DNA of 64,000 bases from Azadirachta indica (taxonomy: Eukaryota; Streptophyta; Magnoliopsida; Sapindales; Meliaceae), in the NCBI GenBank assembly GCA_022749755.1, contig CM040443.1, positions 11,567,744-11,631,743 on the forward strand, given 5' to 3'. Position 1 is the first letter of the stretch. Each line of letters starts with the position of its first letter. Below, one piece after another: positions 1 through 13,300 of this stretch. Both the position numbers and the translations under genes were made by a program. The notes below the pieces were generated by a model. It was not told the origin of the DNA. It worked only from the letters and a program-made list of their open reading frames with translations, and ran no database searches.

Positions 1-2015
1 AAACATGGCTTGAGGTACTGCAAACAACCCCACAACGTCAAATTCAACAACATCAACCACAATCCAATCCTTATACTTTGGAGTATGAGGTACTTATAAG
101 TAAAGAAAATGCGTCACAGGAGCGAGATGGCCATACCTTCGTATCTTTATCAGGCATCCGCGCGTCTTCATCTGACTCAGAGCAAACTCGATTACTCACT
201 TCTTTGACCAATATTGTAAGAGTCTCCTCTTGCCGTCGTAACAACTCCTCCTGACCATGTAAAATATCTTCGTGTCTATGCCATTTTTCTGTTTGCTCAT
301 TTTTGTAGGCATCAAAATCAGTACGTAGAGAACGCAACTCACGAAGTAGGATGGGACCAAAATGAGATGATGTTGGCTCATCGACTAAATCAGTGGCTTC
401 GTGGTGTGAATATAAAGCAGCAGGATAATGAGTTGAGGGCTCAGGCATCGGATCCACATTATGCTGTAAAACCATCAACGTACAGACATAAGAGTATAAA
501 GTTATAAAATAAGTTCTTCTAATCACTGTACAAACTAAACCTTGAATCTGCTCACCTTCCTCCTATTCTTCTGTACACCCATGGGCGATGGGATACGCGT
601 ATCATGATCTGTAGTCTGTAATATAAGCGTGAAATTGTCAAGATAAGACAAAATAATATTTTGAGCCGTGTCGCGTGCAAGGCACGTTAGCATAAGTTAA
701 TATTGTGAAGTGTTTCAGAATATAGTAGGTATAAGATACCTTAAATGGACTAGCGTTTCTCGATGAAGCAGACTCGTCGCTAGGCACGGCCTCATCATCT
801 GGGTCAACCCCTTGGCCATTACCACTAAGTGCAGGGAAAAGATCGCCTCCATACTCCCCATGCAATGCCTGATTAGAGCCTAAATTTATTACATAGGGCT
901 CTCCTCTTTCAATTTGGTCAGGCTCTAGCACACGTAAAATTGTGGGGGGCTGCCCAAAAAAAAAGACAAAAAATGAACCATTGTACTAACAAAAAAAATT
1001 TTGAGACCAAATAAAACTTGTATGATTTGTAAATCTAACCTGTCTGTCATTGAATATAAAGGTCTTCAAGTCAGTATCACGAACATTCTTCCTCTTCACA
1101 ACCCACCTCAACATGCGAGGTAGGCGATTATTGGTGCGTGTCCTCATCTCTGTCCCGGCTATAGAAACCGCCTCATATATCCAAATCTACGCAATGTTAC
1201 CACTATATCAGTTCATATATGTTTTTCAACAACTATCACACAGATGGAAACAAAATATTGCTAAAGAAATCATACCTGGAATGCAAATGGAAATCCCACG
1301 AGATTATATCGATTCTTATACTTCTTCCCTTTTCTTTTTTGCTGTGCAGACTTAACTTTGTACGTCGCCAACTGTGTACACATTGCTCTACTCAAACATC
1401 GGAATGTGTATGTGAATACGGTCGATCCCCATGGATAATGGTTGAACTGCTCCAAATCATCAACCATCTGCAGTAACCACATATCAGCATGATACTGTCG
1501 GCCTCTTCCAAGTAAAACAAGCTCCAAGATGACATATAACGACAACTTCACCGCATCAACGTTATCAATCCGACGAAAGTTAAATGCATTGTATGCTGCC
1601 TCTATCCTCCACAAGGGTATAGCCGTCTCTCCCATAAAGTATGTATCTATGAGCCTGGTTGTCCCCCAAGTATTATCAGTCGGATAAGGACCAAATTGTA
1701 AATCTGTAATCAGGCCAAACTCGATATGTGAAAAACAAAGAGTGTGCCCACCAACAAGAAACCACATCTCATCCTCAACACCCTCTGTCACAAGTTCATG
1801 TAAAAGTATATTGTGCACCAAATTTCTAGAGAACTTTATATCCTTTAGCTCTAGCAAGTGACCCAAGCACGTCCCTCGAAATATCTCACGCTGGGCCCGA
1901 GTCAGTTTTTGGCAAACTTGGTTTAACACACGCGACCGAGATCGCGAGGACACTATGGCGGGAAAATGGTCAGCAGGCTTAATTTTCAACTCAGTGGTTA
2001 TCATCCTATCCATAC
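1..2015 (-). CDS. DUF1985-domain (Ulp1-protease-like, MULE-associated) gene, 3' end beyond window
   Basis: Read on the minus strand with consistent GT-AG junctions: exons 2015-1276, 1186-1040, 949-740, 615-556, 463-137, and probably a further exon from 18 off the left edge; all internal exons keep phase. The first large exon matches the DUF1985 pattern (SRSRVLNQV, LTRAQREIF, a L-HELV-E-ED-MWF-VGG segment, then an FGLITDLQFGPYP block) and the next continues it (IWIYEAVSIAG, RMLRW). The following exons are acidic and charged, with a probable coiled coil (TEKWHRHEDILHGQEELLRRQEE lies within 463-137). In plants DUF1985 is usually joined to a C-terminal Ulp1-like cysteine protease and is often carried by Mutator-like elements; that protease would lie beyond position 1 and is not seen. 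The true start is uncertain: the first exon begins at a splice acceptor (2016-2017), although an in-frame ATG lies just upstream at 2028. Function in the plant is unknown. Confidence 0.72.
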
Positions 2016-2028
2016 CTGTAAAAAACAA

Positions 2029-5000
2029 ACGAAAATCTCAGTGATTTATAATACACGTAAGTACATAGTTATATAAAAAGACATAATAGAGCAAGTAAAA
2101 GAACCATATATAATAGAACATATGCATGTAAAATGCGTGCGTCACTTCTTATATGCTCAAAGGGTAATCTGGAAAAATCGAAAGTATAGTTTCGAGTAAG
2201 AAAAATAAAATAAACATGCTCAAAACTACACTTTCGAATATATTAAAAAAAAAAAACAACATGCTCGAAAGTACACTTTCGAGCATATTGTTTTCTTATA
2301 TCCACAATCTCATTTAGGGTTATCAGCCATGAAAATTCTTTTAGGATTGGAATTAATTAATTAATTATGAAATGTCATAAAAGATTTAAGTTAGAATATT
2401 AAAAACCCATCAAAATCATTACATCTACTAATCATAGATTTCACAGATGTACATCAAGTTGTATTACATTTTCTATAAACTTCAATATTATTAATTGATG
2501 ATTTCAAAAATAAACAGCAGGATCAATTTTAATAGGCAAATTAATATGACAAATGTAAATCAAATCATATATATGTAGATCATATTAATACTAACTAATA
2601 CATAAAAACTCTTCCCTCAGAACATTTAGTGAGAGTGGGAGCATGATGAGGCACGGCGTATCATTGGGTTATCGAGTAAAAAAAAAAGACTTAACAATAT
2701 GCAGAATCCAGCAACCATATGCATTGCAATACTTATTATAGTTTAGCACGTAGTGAAGCAAAATGCAACTAATTCTAAATTAGAGTAGAGCCACAGATAT
2801 GGCAAAAAGAATCAAGATAGAACCGTAGGCATCAAAAAGTTATAATCACGATGCAAAAGGACTTTAAATGAAAGCTTCATATATGCAAAAATTTGTTCAG
2901 CTGTACACCTTGTCACTTCATGTTCAAGCATACCCCAGTACAGAAATTCCTCGAACAAAATATTGTACATTGACCAAAACTCTTAATTTGCAACAGTTCT
3001 TTTGCATTTACAATCAATTTCAAAATAACACATGCAAACTATAATATGTTAAGTTACAGTAATCTTTCCAAAATTTCACATGTATGTCAACAACACTCCG
3101 CTGATTTTATTGTTGAATTTTATCACTGTGTGAAATCTTTGAAAAACTGCATCCGTTTTCTCCCCTGACATCAACCAAGAAAACACATTCAACTTGGTAA
3201 AAACATAATATGTTCTCAAAATGTATAAATATGTCATTGGCATCATCCTTATAGAACTAAAAAGTAAATAAACCCAAACCCAAAGTAATACACTGCTAAT
3301 CCCACATATTTCTCCTGAAAAGTTCACAGATCACTATGTATTCGAGAGATTTAAGAACACCGCATGACATACAAATAGTTCAATATATGCCTTTTACATC
3401 CACTTTCCATATGTGAATGTAAAAATTGAAGATATATTTAACTTGGTATATGTTGACCATGATTAAAATAAATAAAAACATATTTACAAAAAGTTGGAAG
3501 CTTTAAAATTAATAGCTTTAAAACAGGTTTGCATGTGTTATATTAAATGGAAGTATAAATGATAATGATTTTACAAAGGACAAATTTCCAATTTAAAACT
3601 CAATGCTGCTCACTTTTCAACCATGCTAGAAACAATAACACAAGCAATGTAATAATTCCTTTGTCCAAATTTCTAACAACGATATTACATAGAAGTTAAA
3701 TCTTCAAACAAAGCATTAAATCAATTTTTATTTTTAATTTTTTTTTGTAAAATCTCCAAGCAAAATTAAATAATAAGAAAAAATGCAAAAGAAGTAGGAA
3801 GCGCTTAATGGCTTATTGCCTTGCGGCACTAATCCAACATCAAACTCTCAATTAAAACGTGCTATAAATCTAAATAGTAGTTTTTTATAAATTATCTCCA
3901 ATATTTAATTCTTAGAGAGAAATATCATTAATTAATAAATAAGTGTATTAAACAAGTAGATGTGAAACGCAAATAGCAAAAATAGCAACAATCTTCAGCA
4001 TGAGAATAGTAGCCAAAAACTTGACAGCCATAGCAAAACTTGACAGCAGAAATACTTTCCAGAACACGAAAGCAGCAACAACAAAGTTAACAGCAAGCAG
4101 AAAAGTATCCAGTACCAACATCAACAAACCAAAAACTAGCAAACAAATCTAGTAATAGCAGACAACGAGACAGCAGCATAACGAGAGAAAGGCCTGAGCC
4201 ACAAGAGCACATAAACAAAGACTCTGAACAGCAGCAAACAAATATAGCACAATAGCAGCATCAGCAATAAACAACCAAACAGCAGATCGCAACAACAAAA
4301 CCAACAAAAACAACAGCTCCCAACAGCAGACAAAATATAGAAGATCAAAGATGCGATAATGTTTACTTAATTATCTATTTAATATGCATAGTGCTGCAGA
4401 TGCAACTACAGTTTGCGTCAATGGGTAAAAGTAAAATGAATAAATTAAAGGAATTTAACCTTTTATTAGCTATCCAAATGAACCAAAAATCAATATGGAC
4501 ATTATATGTAGTACTCGTAATTTTGCTGCCCATGTATGTGCCTTATATCACAGAAAAAGTGCTGTTCAAAGAAGCATTATTGTTGAAATGATAATCGAAA
4601 AAATAACAAACATTTTCAGCATCTGATCCACTCAAACCAAAGTCCTCAAGCTTTAAAGCCTACATGCACACGTTGTGCTCAATCCACAGTCATTTCTAAA
4701 TCATATAAACTTAAAGAAATTTTATTTCTTAAATCTCAAATGTCAACACACTAATAGCTTATTATAACTATGATTATTTTTTTGAGATTTTATGATCCTA
4801 TCTTATGTGAACAAAAAATAAAAACTAAAAGTATAATGAAGGCCCATCAATGAAAACAAAGTAAAATTATAAGTTTGTCATTGAAGGAAAAGATTTTATA
4901 GTGGCAACTGAAATGAGGGTAAATTTAAAATGAATTGTGGAAATAACTTTTATTCTGAAAGGCTCGAGTTTCATACATCTTACATAATTTAAATTCCTTT

Positions 5001-5078
5001 CCATAAAAAAAAAGAAGTTACATCAATTCACCGTAAAAAATATGAGGTCTTTCAATAAATAAAGATTAGGTTCAATAC
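2029..5078. other. AT-rich intergenic tract, no gene seen
   Basis: No family was recognised on either strand. It contains a perfect short hairpin at 2261-2286 (listed separately), long A/T runs, and at about 3950-4340 a low-complexity stretch rich in CAG/CAA-like triplets whose open frames on the minus strand look like composition artefacts (poly Leu/Phe/Val/Cys). Confidence 0.6.
2261..2286. repeat. Perfect inverted repeat, 12-bp arms with 2-bp centre
   Basis: Left arm ATGCTCGAAAGT at 2261-2272, centre AC, right arm ACTTTCGAGCAT at 2275-2286. A degenerate relative of the right arm (ACACTTTCGAATAT) lies about 50 bp upstream near 2227-2240 and another related string (CGAAAGTATAGTTTCGAG) near 2178-2195, so this is a small cluster of TTCGA palindromes. 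Confidence 0.8.
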
Positions 5079-7071
5079 CCGAGCACCTGTTGCAATGATA
5101 AGAATCTTATAACTTATAGTCTTTCCAGTTGCTGTTAATAATATCTTACACCTCACATCAGCAGACTTCACTCGAGTTCCCAGAACCAACTCGATTCCTA
5201 GAAAAATTGCATGTTATAAGTAAATAAATAAGCACACTGACAAATTTTCAATTATAACCAAATTTATGAGCTCTTAACTAGAACAAACAATAATTCATGA
5301 ACTTTGAACAACAACAGTTGGTTGCAATTGACAAAACAAATAAAGAGTAAGGAGGCATAAAGAAATGTTTACTACTATAGTTTAACGGATAAGGTTTGCA
5401 ATCAGTTGAATCAAATGCAAAAAGATGTGAAAGCTCGCAATATGCCTATTGTAGTCAATTTTGCTTTCTGTATAAGAATGCATTTATACTTAAACCAAAT
5501 TTGAATACAGAGTCATGAGTGTAAGATAAAAAGTCATGCCTAGTACTGATAAAAAAAAATTGTCACTGAGTTTAGCCATCATTCTCAACTATTCTGATCA
5601 ATGCAGCTGAAAAATCACATTTCACAATGAACACTTTCAATTTCTATGCATACATTCTCAACATCAATCATTCTTACCAACACTTCAAATAAATTGATTT
5701 CAGTGCTGATCCAATTATAGTGAATACACAAGACAAGGTGAGGATTGATGACGCAAGTTGGCAACTCAACTTTGTCTGCGTCAGGGATGAAGAAAATTAA
5801 AGGCTCTTCATGTTATGTATCACATTGAGTCCAAATAGAAAAGAAGTGATTTACTAAATTCTAGGAAGCAATTTGAAAGAATTGTCTAAATGCTTTTAGG
5901 CCCAGGACCTTAGGTACACAGTCACAAGAGCAACTGCATCAAAGTTACATCTAATGGGAGACAAATTACACGCATGTTGTTGCCATATTCTGTGGTTATC
6001 ATCAATATAGTCTATTAACAAACTTAAATCTTATTTGTCATGTGCAAAGAGTCAAAACAGTTAATAAAATAATGGATACAAATCACAACATCAAAAAACA
6101 AGAAATTCGGCAATCTGGCTACACATACAGAAACAGAATGCTGCCATCTATTTTTCTCAATTAGAAACAGTGAACAAGAAAATAATTACCATGTTATATT
6201 TATTATATATAGTACGTTATGTAGTCAATTTCATTAATATCGTTAAGGAAAGTAAGATAATTTACATATTAAAAAGGTAATGATCACTAAGAAGGAGTGC
6301 TGTTAATAGAGTATTAATTAATTAATAACATCATTATGTAAGGAAAGGGTTGGAAGTGTGAGAGGAGGAATTATTATTAATAATTTAATTATGTATATAG
6401 GAGAGGAGGAGACAGGGGCAATCATATTTAGGGTAGGGGAATTGGCATGAATCGCGGTTCCTGCTTGGACAGGAGTGGTTCTTGCAATCAGTTTTCTACT
6501 CAAATGTTTCTTTAAGTTTTGTATTGGGGAATCCACTCCAAGTCCAAGGTACTATCGCTTTCTCTCTCTTTCAATTCTCATGTGTCAGTTGCATTAATTT
6601 TTAGCCAAGTGATACTAAATGAGATTTTATTTATTTATTTATTAATGACAAATCTCATCTACCATGTACTAAACTTTTATTCTCTCGTATCATTTAAATT
6701 TAAAAGAACTTAAAAGCATCAAAGTATTTCAAACTACCCTAATTATATTAAGAAAATATAACTATAATATTTTTGTTATATTCTCTTTAAAGTATTATCA
6801 TTATAATTTTTATAAGTATTAACTTCTTATTCATATTTAATAACTAATAATGATAACTTAAATTTAGAATACAAAATCATATTTGTGTTAAAAAACATAG
6901 TAATTGTCAAGATCTATAAGTGACATGCTAAAGACAATGTTAATCGTGACATAATACATATGGCCAAAAATATTGAATCAAACAGTAATTTCCAGGAGTT
7001 TAAAGGTGGTGATACGTACATTCTGAAAGCAAATAACCTTTGCTCAATACAAGTCTCTCATAAGGTGCAAC
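5079..7071 (-). pseudogene. Monodehydroascorbate reductase remnant (two exons)
   Basis: Two exon-like blocks on the minus strand match adjacent parts of plant monodehydroascorbate reductase, the FAD enzyme that recycles ascorbate. Block 7071-7020 reads VAPYERLVLSKGYLLSE, flanked by an AG acceptor and GT donor; block 5197-5079 reads GIELVLGTRVKSADVRCK then LLTATGKTISYKILIIATGAR, also with AG and GT flanks. In intact enzymes a segment of about 25 residues (the LPGFHTC to LPEWY part) lies between them; I could not find it in the 1.8 kb separating the blocks, nor the N-terminal FAD-binding GGG motif upstream, nor any C-terminal exons. I therefore call it a truncated remnant. A very divergent intact gene with exons I failed to see is the alternative. 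Confidence 0.6.
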
Positions 7072-10000
7072 CTGAAAGAAATGCAGCAATAATTTATCTA
7101 AGTTAATGTCATTAGATATACTGTTCTGTATCCTACAGACAACAATTTCATAAGCTTTGACACCCTCATTTATCTAATTAATGTGTCCATTTTAGTAAAA
7201 TAAACAACGATATTTAAGATATCTTAAAAGACTCAAATAATGCTATTTGATAATGATATTTCAGTGGCCAAGCAAAGAAAACCCTAGTTTGGAGATAATG
7301 AACAGTAAATCTACATATAATAACAAACACAACATATTAATTTCAATATTAAACCTCCGTCCTTGGGGAATTTTTCTCGCATGCATATATTCTATATATA
7401 TTATAATAAAAGTTATACATATTATTCCTAAATTAGTTTAATGACTAAATCCTATACACTATTATACATGTTGTTTTTCCCTAACAAGAAATCAATCTAT
7501 TCTGCATAAGGAAAATGCTTTCAGTTCGATCAATATACCTATGTTGAAAATAATTTTTTGCAAAACTTCTCTCAAAATACACATTTAAATGGTGGCTAAC
7601 GTTTACATATAGAACAGTTTTTCTGTGATGGAAATAAAGACTATTTCCCCAAAATTTCAAAAGAATATTATGCGGGCAGAGGATGGAAGAAAGTACATTC
7701 AAGTTTCAATTTATGTCTGCCTACATATCATTGGCAAAACTAGAGAGAACTGTCAATAAACATTCCTCTATTGATTTAGACACTACTAACTATTGGAGAT
7801 TGCTTGGGAAAAAAAAGCACTTTAGAGGAATATAACACAATTGATCAAGAAGATAGTTTCACATTCATAGTTGAATCTGCTAGTGCAATTGAACGAGAGT
7901 GTTAGTATTATAGTAATAGTTTTTTGGTTTAGTTAGTGATGTTATTTATTTGGTAGTGAAGAGGTTGTGTTTGATAGAGACAAACTTTGAGGATAAGTTA
8001 GGAATTTGGTTAAGTTTTACAAAGATCGTGCTATCCTGTATCACCTCTCGTTGTAGAACTTACTACTTTCGTTGCATATATCTAGACTCTGTAAGACTAA
8101 AAATATCAAGAAAGAAAAAGAAATAATTCTTTCAAGTATTTTATTAATTTCGTTATCATCATGACAGCTAAAACAAAAAGATTTAAGCTTTAAGTTTGTT
8201 GTGATATTAGGATACCCGTCAGTTGTTCTGAAATACTCTCTTCTGCCAGCCATATGATGTTCATGAGGTCTAAGAATAATTAACATCACATGTTTTGCTG
8301 TCTGGCAACAACTTCCTCACCAATTTTCTTTCTTTTTTTCCCTCTTCTTGCAGACACTCACAGATAATAAGGCAAAGTGCACTTGTTCGAGTAAACAGAA
8401 ACAGTATTGAAATAGAAATAATACACATTTCTAGTTAAAATACACATTTCTTATGATTAATCAAACAAAATCCATATTTTCTATACAAATTCAGCCTCAA
8501 ATTTATTTAAAAACCCAGAAATCAAAACAAATACAGACCGTCACCGTCGATTTTTCACCAGATTCCTCCTCACAAGTTATCGTTGTAAACCGGTGAATAC
8601 AGCTACCTGCGCCGGCGTCTACACTGTTGTTTATATACGCTGATCAACGATTTCGAATCGGAAACAAAGATTTACCAAGATTTTTGTGGCTTCTTTGTTG
8701 GTTCAAATTTTTCTTCTTCAACGTTTAGGAACGAAGACATCGACAGATTAGGCAAAATTAGGGATTAGAATATTTAGGTCATTAAGGGCAATTTTGTCCA
8801 AAAAAGTTGAAGATGGTCATTTTTGAAAAGAGTTTTGAACAGTGGTCATTTGAGAAAACTGTAGGTGAACAGTGGTCATTTTTGTTAATTTCCCATTAAA
8901 GTAAGCATAAAATATCTTGTTAAGTATGTAATAATAATCAATTTCCCTATTAAAAATTAAATGCGTAGTTGTCGTGTTTAAGTAAGTAAAAACTCTTAAT
9001 CGGAAACTGTATAACAATGTTATAAATTTATAATAATATAAAATACGCAAATGGAAATACAGTACTGGCTTTTCTGTTTTGTCACGAAAGGAAAGAAACT
9101 TCACGCATGTGATCTTGTAATTGATTATATTAATATTTTGGTTTTAATGTCCATTTCGCAGCATAGGCCTTAGAATTTGACAGTTATAGGGTTGTGGCAC
9201 AGCATCAGCATCAGGTGGGGTGGGGAGAGGATACGGTAAACAAGGAAGTTATTTAGAGGCACTTGCTCATGAGATTTAATACAGCCACCTAGCCCGCCAT
9301 CGCCTTCAGAAAGCCATAACACAGTCCAAAATGCATGCTTACCACGCCTTGCAGACCAGCTACCCTAAGAATGCGTAATGGTAATATATTAGATATATTA
9401 ATGGTGATTAGGTCCAATAATTTCTAAAAATAGTCATATAATTATAACATGTAAAATAAAATGGCTGGAAACGCATCTAAATGAATGGGTAATTATTTTC
9501 CAACACTGTTAAAACTTCATGAAGTTGTCTTGGACATATTCAGAGTTCTTAATACTCACTACTACGATTCCATCATCTTCAAGATGGCGAACATCCATCC
9601 GACATGGTCTCGCCAATTACCTAATGTTCAGAATCTTTGTTCTACAAACAGATCATCAAACTTAACCCAGAGCTTAGGATTTTAAAGATGCAGCAAATCT
9701 TAGATGTCAGCTCCATAGGATATTACTGGATTTGGATTCTCACCAACAAACAGGCCTTAAATTAGTTGCTGTCCTCTGTTACAGAAGATGGGCGTGGGCG
9801 CACCGCCCACATACTCGTGCTCTGCATTGCTCAATGGTCCCAAAGAAACACCATTCAATGCTTCTCTAATAAAAACACCTTCCCGGCTTTGTGCACTTAT
9901 CATTCGAAAATATTATTTACTTTCCAGTGGATCCAGCAGCTCCCTTTTATCATGAAATAATTGAAATTCCAAAAGGCCTCTACGATCCTTGGGATGGTAG

Positions 10001-10380
10001 ATCATAATCGACATGGGTAGCGTAAACTTTCCATCAGTATGTGCACAAAGCAACATGGATTTGTGAACAAACTATCCAAAACGAATGAAGTGAAAGGAAA
10101 AAACTGAATAATAACCAGCACAATTAACGTGTAAAATATTATCTGCATTCATATATTCTAACAGTTAATTCATGAACTCGTTCGACATGTTGGCAGCCAC
10201 CGCAGATGACGGCCAAGGGAAAAAGTGATTGCCTATAAAGAGGACGCCTTGCCCACCCAAAAACAAAAGGTGCTCAACCCAAATATGGTTGGGAAAACGC
10301 ATTGAATCATTATTACCTTCTCCTTGTTTTGTGACAGTATGTCTGCACCTACTCATATCACAATGTACACTAATTAGCAT
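7072..10380. other. Intergenic tract with no convincing gene
   Basis: AT-rich sequence. About 8520-8770 is less AT-rich and resembles a 5' leader or promoter, but no open frame follows. At 8813-8890 there are three copies of a roughly 30-bp unit containing GGTCATTT (see repeat entry). At 9757-9903 a 48-codon minus-strand frame and an overlapping plus-strand frame look protein-like but match nothing I know and have no supporting start or exon context. The region just left of 10381 is probably the 3' UTR of the erlin-like gene. Confidence 0.5.
8813..8885. repeat. Short tandem repeat, ~30-bp unit, about 2.5 copies
   Basis: The core GGTCATTT recurs at 8815, 8844 and 8874, spaced 29 and 30 bp, with similar flanks (GAACAGTGGTCATTT twice). 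Repeated GGTCATTTTTG-type termini are common at ends of plant DNA transposons, so this may be one end of a decayed element; the other end was not found. Confidence 0.55.
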
Positions 10381-13300
10381 TTAAGCATCTGCATGCCCCA
10401 CAGTAGATATATTTCTGGAGACCTCTTTAAGGAAGTTCCCTAGCAGTCTCTGATCCAAAATCATATTGGGTACCTGCATAACGAATATATGAGTTGAGAT
10501 CATTACACTCACACACAAACAAACAAACCATTGGTTGTGGAGATAGATAAGCAAACCTTGTCACCAAAGAAAATTTTTGTATTATCAGCTATGGCCTCAA
10601 TAAATTTGAGTTCCAGAAATTGGGGAGTAAGCATCAACTTGTTTGCTTCAGCTTCTTTAAGTGTTCTGCAAAAGGAACAGAAGAACATCCCAAATCATTT
10701 CCATGATCTTATTTTCATTTCCTAAGCCTGAAGAAGGAAGAGGGTCATTCTACCGGTAGAAATCAGCATCTGCCAGGCTCTTTTGACGAGCCAGGTACAT
10801 TTGATTGTCAATTTCTTCCTGCTTCCTGGCACTGTCCTTCTCCATCAACTTCTGTTCCATAAGGATCCTGCTAACATTGGAATTTTTTTCAGCTTCACTG
10901 ATAGCCATCTTCTTGTTTGTCTCTGCTTCTTTCTCAACTACTTTTTGTCTCTCAATAGCAATTAACACCTAGACAGTAATACACAACACATGATAATTCA
11001 GATCTTATTAAATTTAGCAACTGCTAATAAATCGGTGTGCGTATTTGTACAGGCACACACGCATGAATGCTTACTATACAGCATAGAAAATTTAGGCAAC
11101 AAACGGCTAAACATCCATGGAACAAGAACCACTCAATTGGGAATAACATGTTCCATGATAAAATCATACAACTCTAATCTCCCTTGTTTTCATTTTTTTC
11201 CCCTTTTTTTGGCCAGAACCAAACTACATATATGATCAAAAGAAGAGTACGTTCCAATAGAATCTCAAGGTCTCAACATGACAAGTTTGCAGACACAACT
11301 TAGAAACAAAGTAACATCAGACAGAGCCCTGTCTTGATCATGTGTAATTGACTAAACTCAAGTATCCTTTTTCTCCAAAGTAAATTTACACAGAGAGAAA
11401 TATATATATATATATATATATGGTGGATTTAGAAACGTACCTTGGTGCGTTCTTCTTCCATCTGTTCAAAATTTCTTCTGATACTATCTGGAATAGTAGG
11501 CTTTGTAACACGCACACTGATGATTTCAATACCTGGAGCATAACGCGTGCAGTCACCCTGAAGAGCATCTTTCATCTTTTCATCAATCTGAAAGAGTTAA
11601 ATTGATCATTGTCAATAGGCATTGAAGTTCCGCCTACAAACTAACACATTGTAAAAGTATGTTTTAAGAGTAATCCCTGACAAGCATCTTTCGTATTTTC
11701 ATCAATTTGAAAGAGTCGTGGGGGTGACAATATTATATATGCATCGTTCTATGTGCATTAAATTTTGATTTTACTACATTACACTTTGATTGATTTATGT
11801 GTGCATGTAAAGCTCAAGTTAGCTAACAAAAAACCAGAGTAATAATATCAACGAGATATAGTAATAAAAAAGACAGCTCCACACTCATATACAGCTGCAT
11901 TTATTTTCTCACTCTTTGATGGGGATGATAACACCGGAAACTACGCATAACATACTTTGAACCCAATAATCCCTCAGATCACACATACAGGAAAACTGTA
12001 TGCTGCTCTTAGTAGCACTAAGCAAATTGCAGTAGGAAATCAGTTCACTGGAGTTAGAAGAGCAAATGGTCATCTGCAACCTTTATGCAGCGCTTTTTCT
12101 AACCTGATCAAATACATCAATATAGACTTGTTGAAGAGTATGAGAACTACAGAACTGGTTGATCTCATGATGAATCTTGTCATATATCCAAGTCTTGTCA
12201 TATTGCACACCATAGTCCTTCAGCGTCGCATACACAAATTCTTTATGAAGCCGGTTAACAACCTGTGAAAGAGTATTCAAATCAGTGCATACAAATGGAG
12301 CATTTCAAATCTGAGATTATCATTGGTGTTAAAATGGAGTATCTCAAGCCTTACCTCTATCTTCTCAAAGTTTATCATTACACCCCCTTTAGTACCACAA
12401 GGAATATCCGTCACCTACATTTTTAGGCAGAGGAAGGGATCATGCATCTGCACTAAATCCAACATTTCATAACTAGGAAAGAACCTTACCTGATCTGTCT
12501 GAAGGGTTACTTGAACAGGCTCATAGTGGGTTATCAAAGGCAACTTCAGATGGAACCCTGAAAGTTCAGAATAAGTAGGTGATGACAGTCAATAAACTAT
12601 GCTTAAGCAACTACAATATGCAAGTCACAGGAAAAGAGAACTATAGTCATACCTGGATCTGTAATTGTTGTTAGAAGGGCACCTCCTCTCCAATATACCC
12701 CAACATGGCCTTCTGGTACTTGGTGCAAAATGGATAAGCTACTTTTGATGGTTGATGATGATGGGATCAATATCTGAAAATTTTATTGTTAAATACTAGA
12801 AATTGTGAGGCATAAGTGAAATGATTACATATTCTTATAAGAATTTGGCATACTTAGATAACATCAACCTACCTAAATATTGTAAACAAAAGATAAAGGT
12901 AGCAGCAAAATAATATAACACAAACCTTTTTCTTGGATATATAAAAATGTAAGTACAATTAATTATATAATACTGACTGTTCTATTGGCTGCATGATATT
13001 CAGGCCCTCTTACTATCCAAACAGAAAATGCGATATTTATCTTCTTGAAACTCCCAAGATAAAGAAAATAATAAATCATTGAACAAATCATGCATGAGAA
13101 ACCACACATATCGTAAGCAAACCAGAAAAACAATTCGAAGCTATGCATGATGATACATTGACGATTTGTTCAAATAATGATGATATAAGAATTACGACAA
13201 AGTCATTTGGAAACTTTCTTCATTTCACTCCAAGCAAAGCCCATTAATTAAGCGGGAAAACTACACTTATAATTAATTACTACAGGTTTCTCAAGGCTCC

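Noticed and set aside
3948..4348. Two minus-strand ORFs rich in Leu, Phe, Val and Cys resembling membrane proteins
   Set aside because: They arise from CAG/CAA-rich low-complexity sequence read in antisense; no conserved motif.
9757..9903. 48-codon minus-strand ORF beginning MISAQSREGVFIREALNG
   Set aside because: Looks protein-like, but an overlapping plus-strand frame looks equally so, and there is no family match or exon context.
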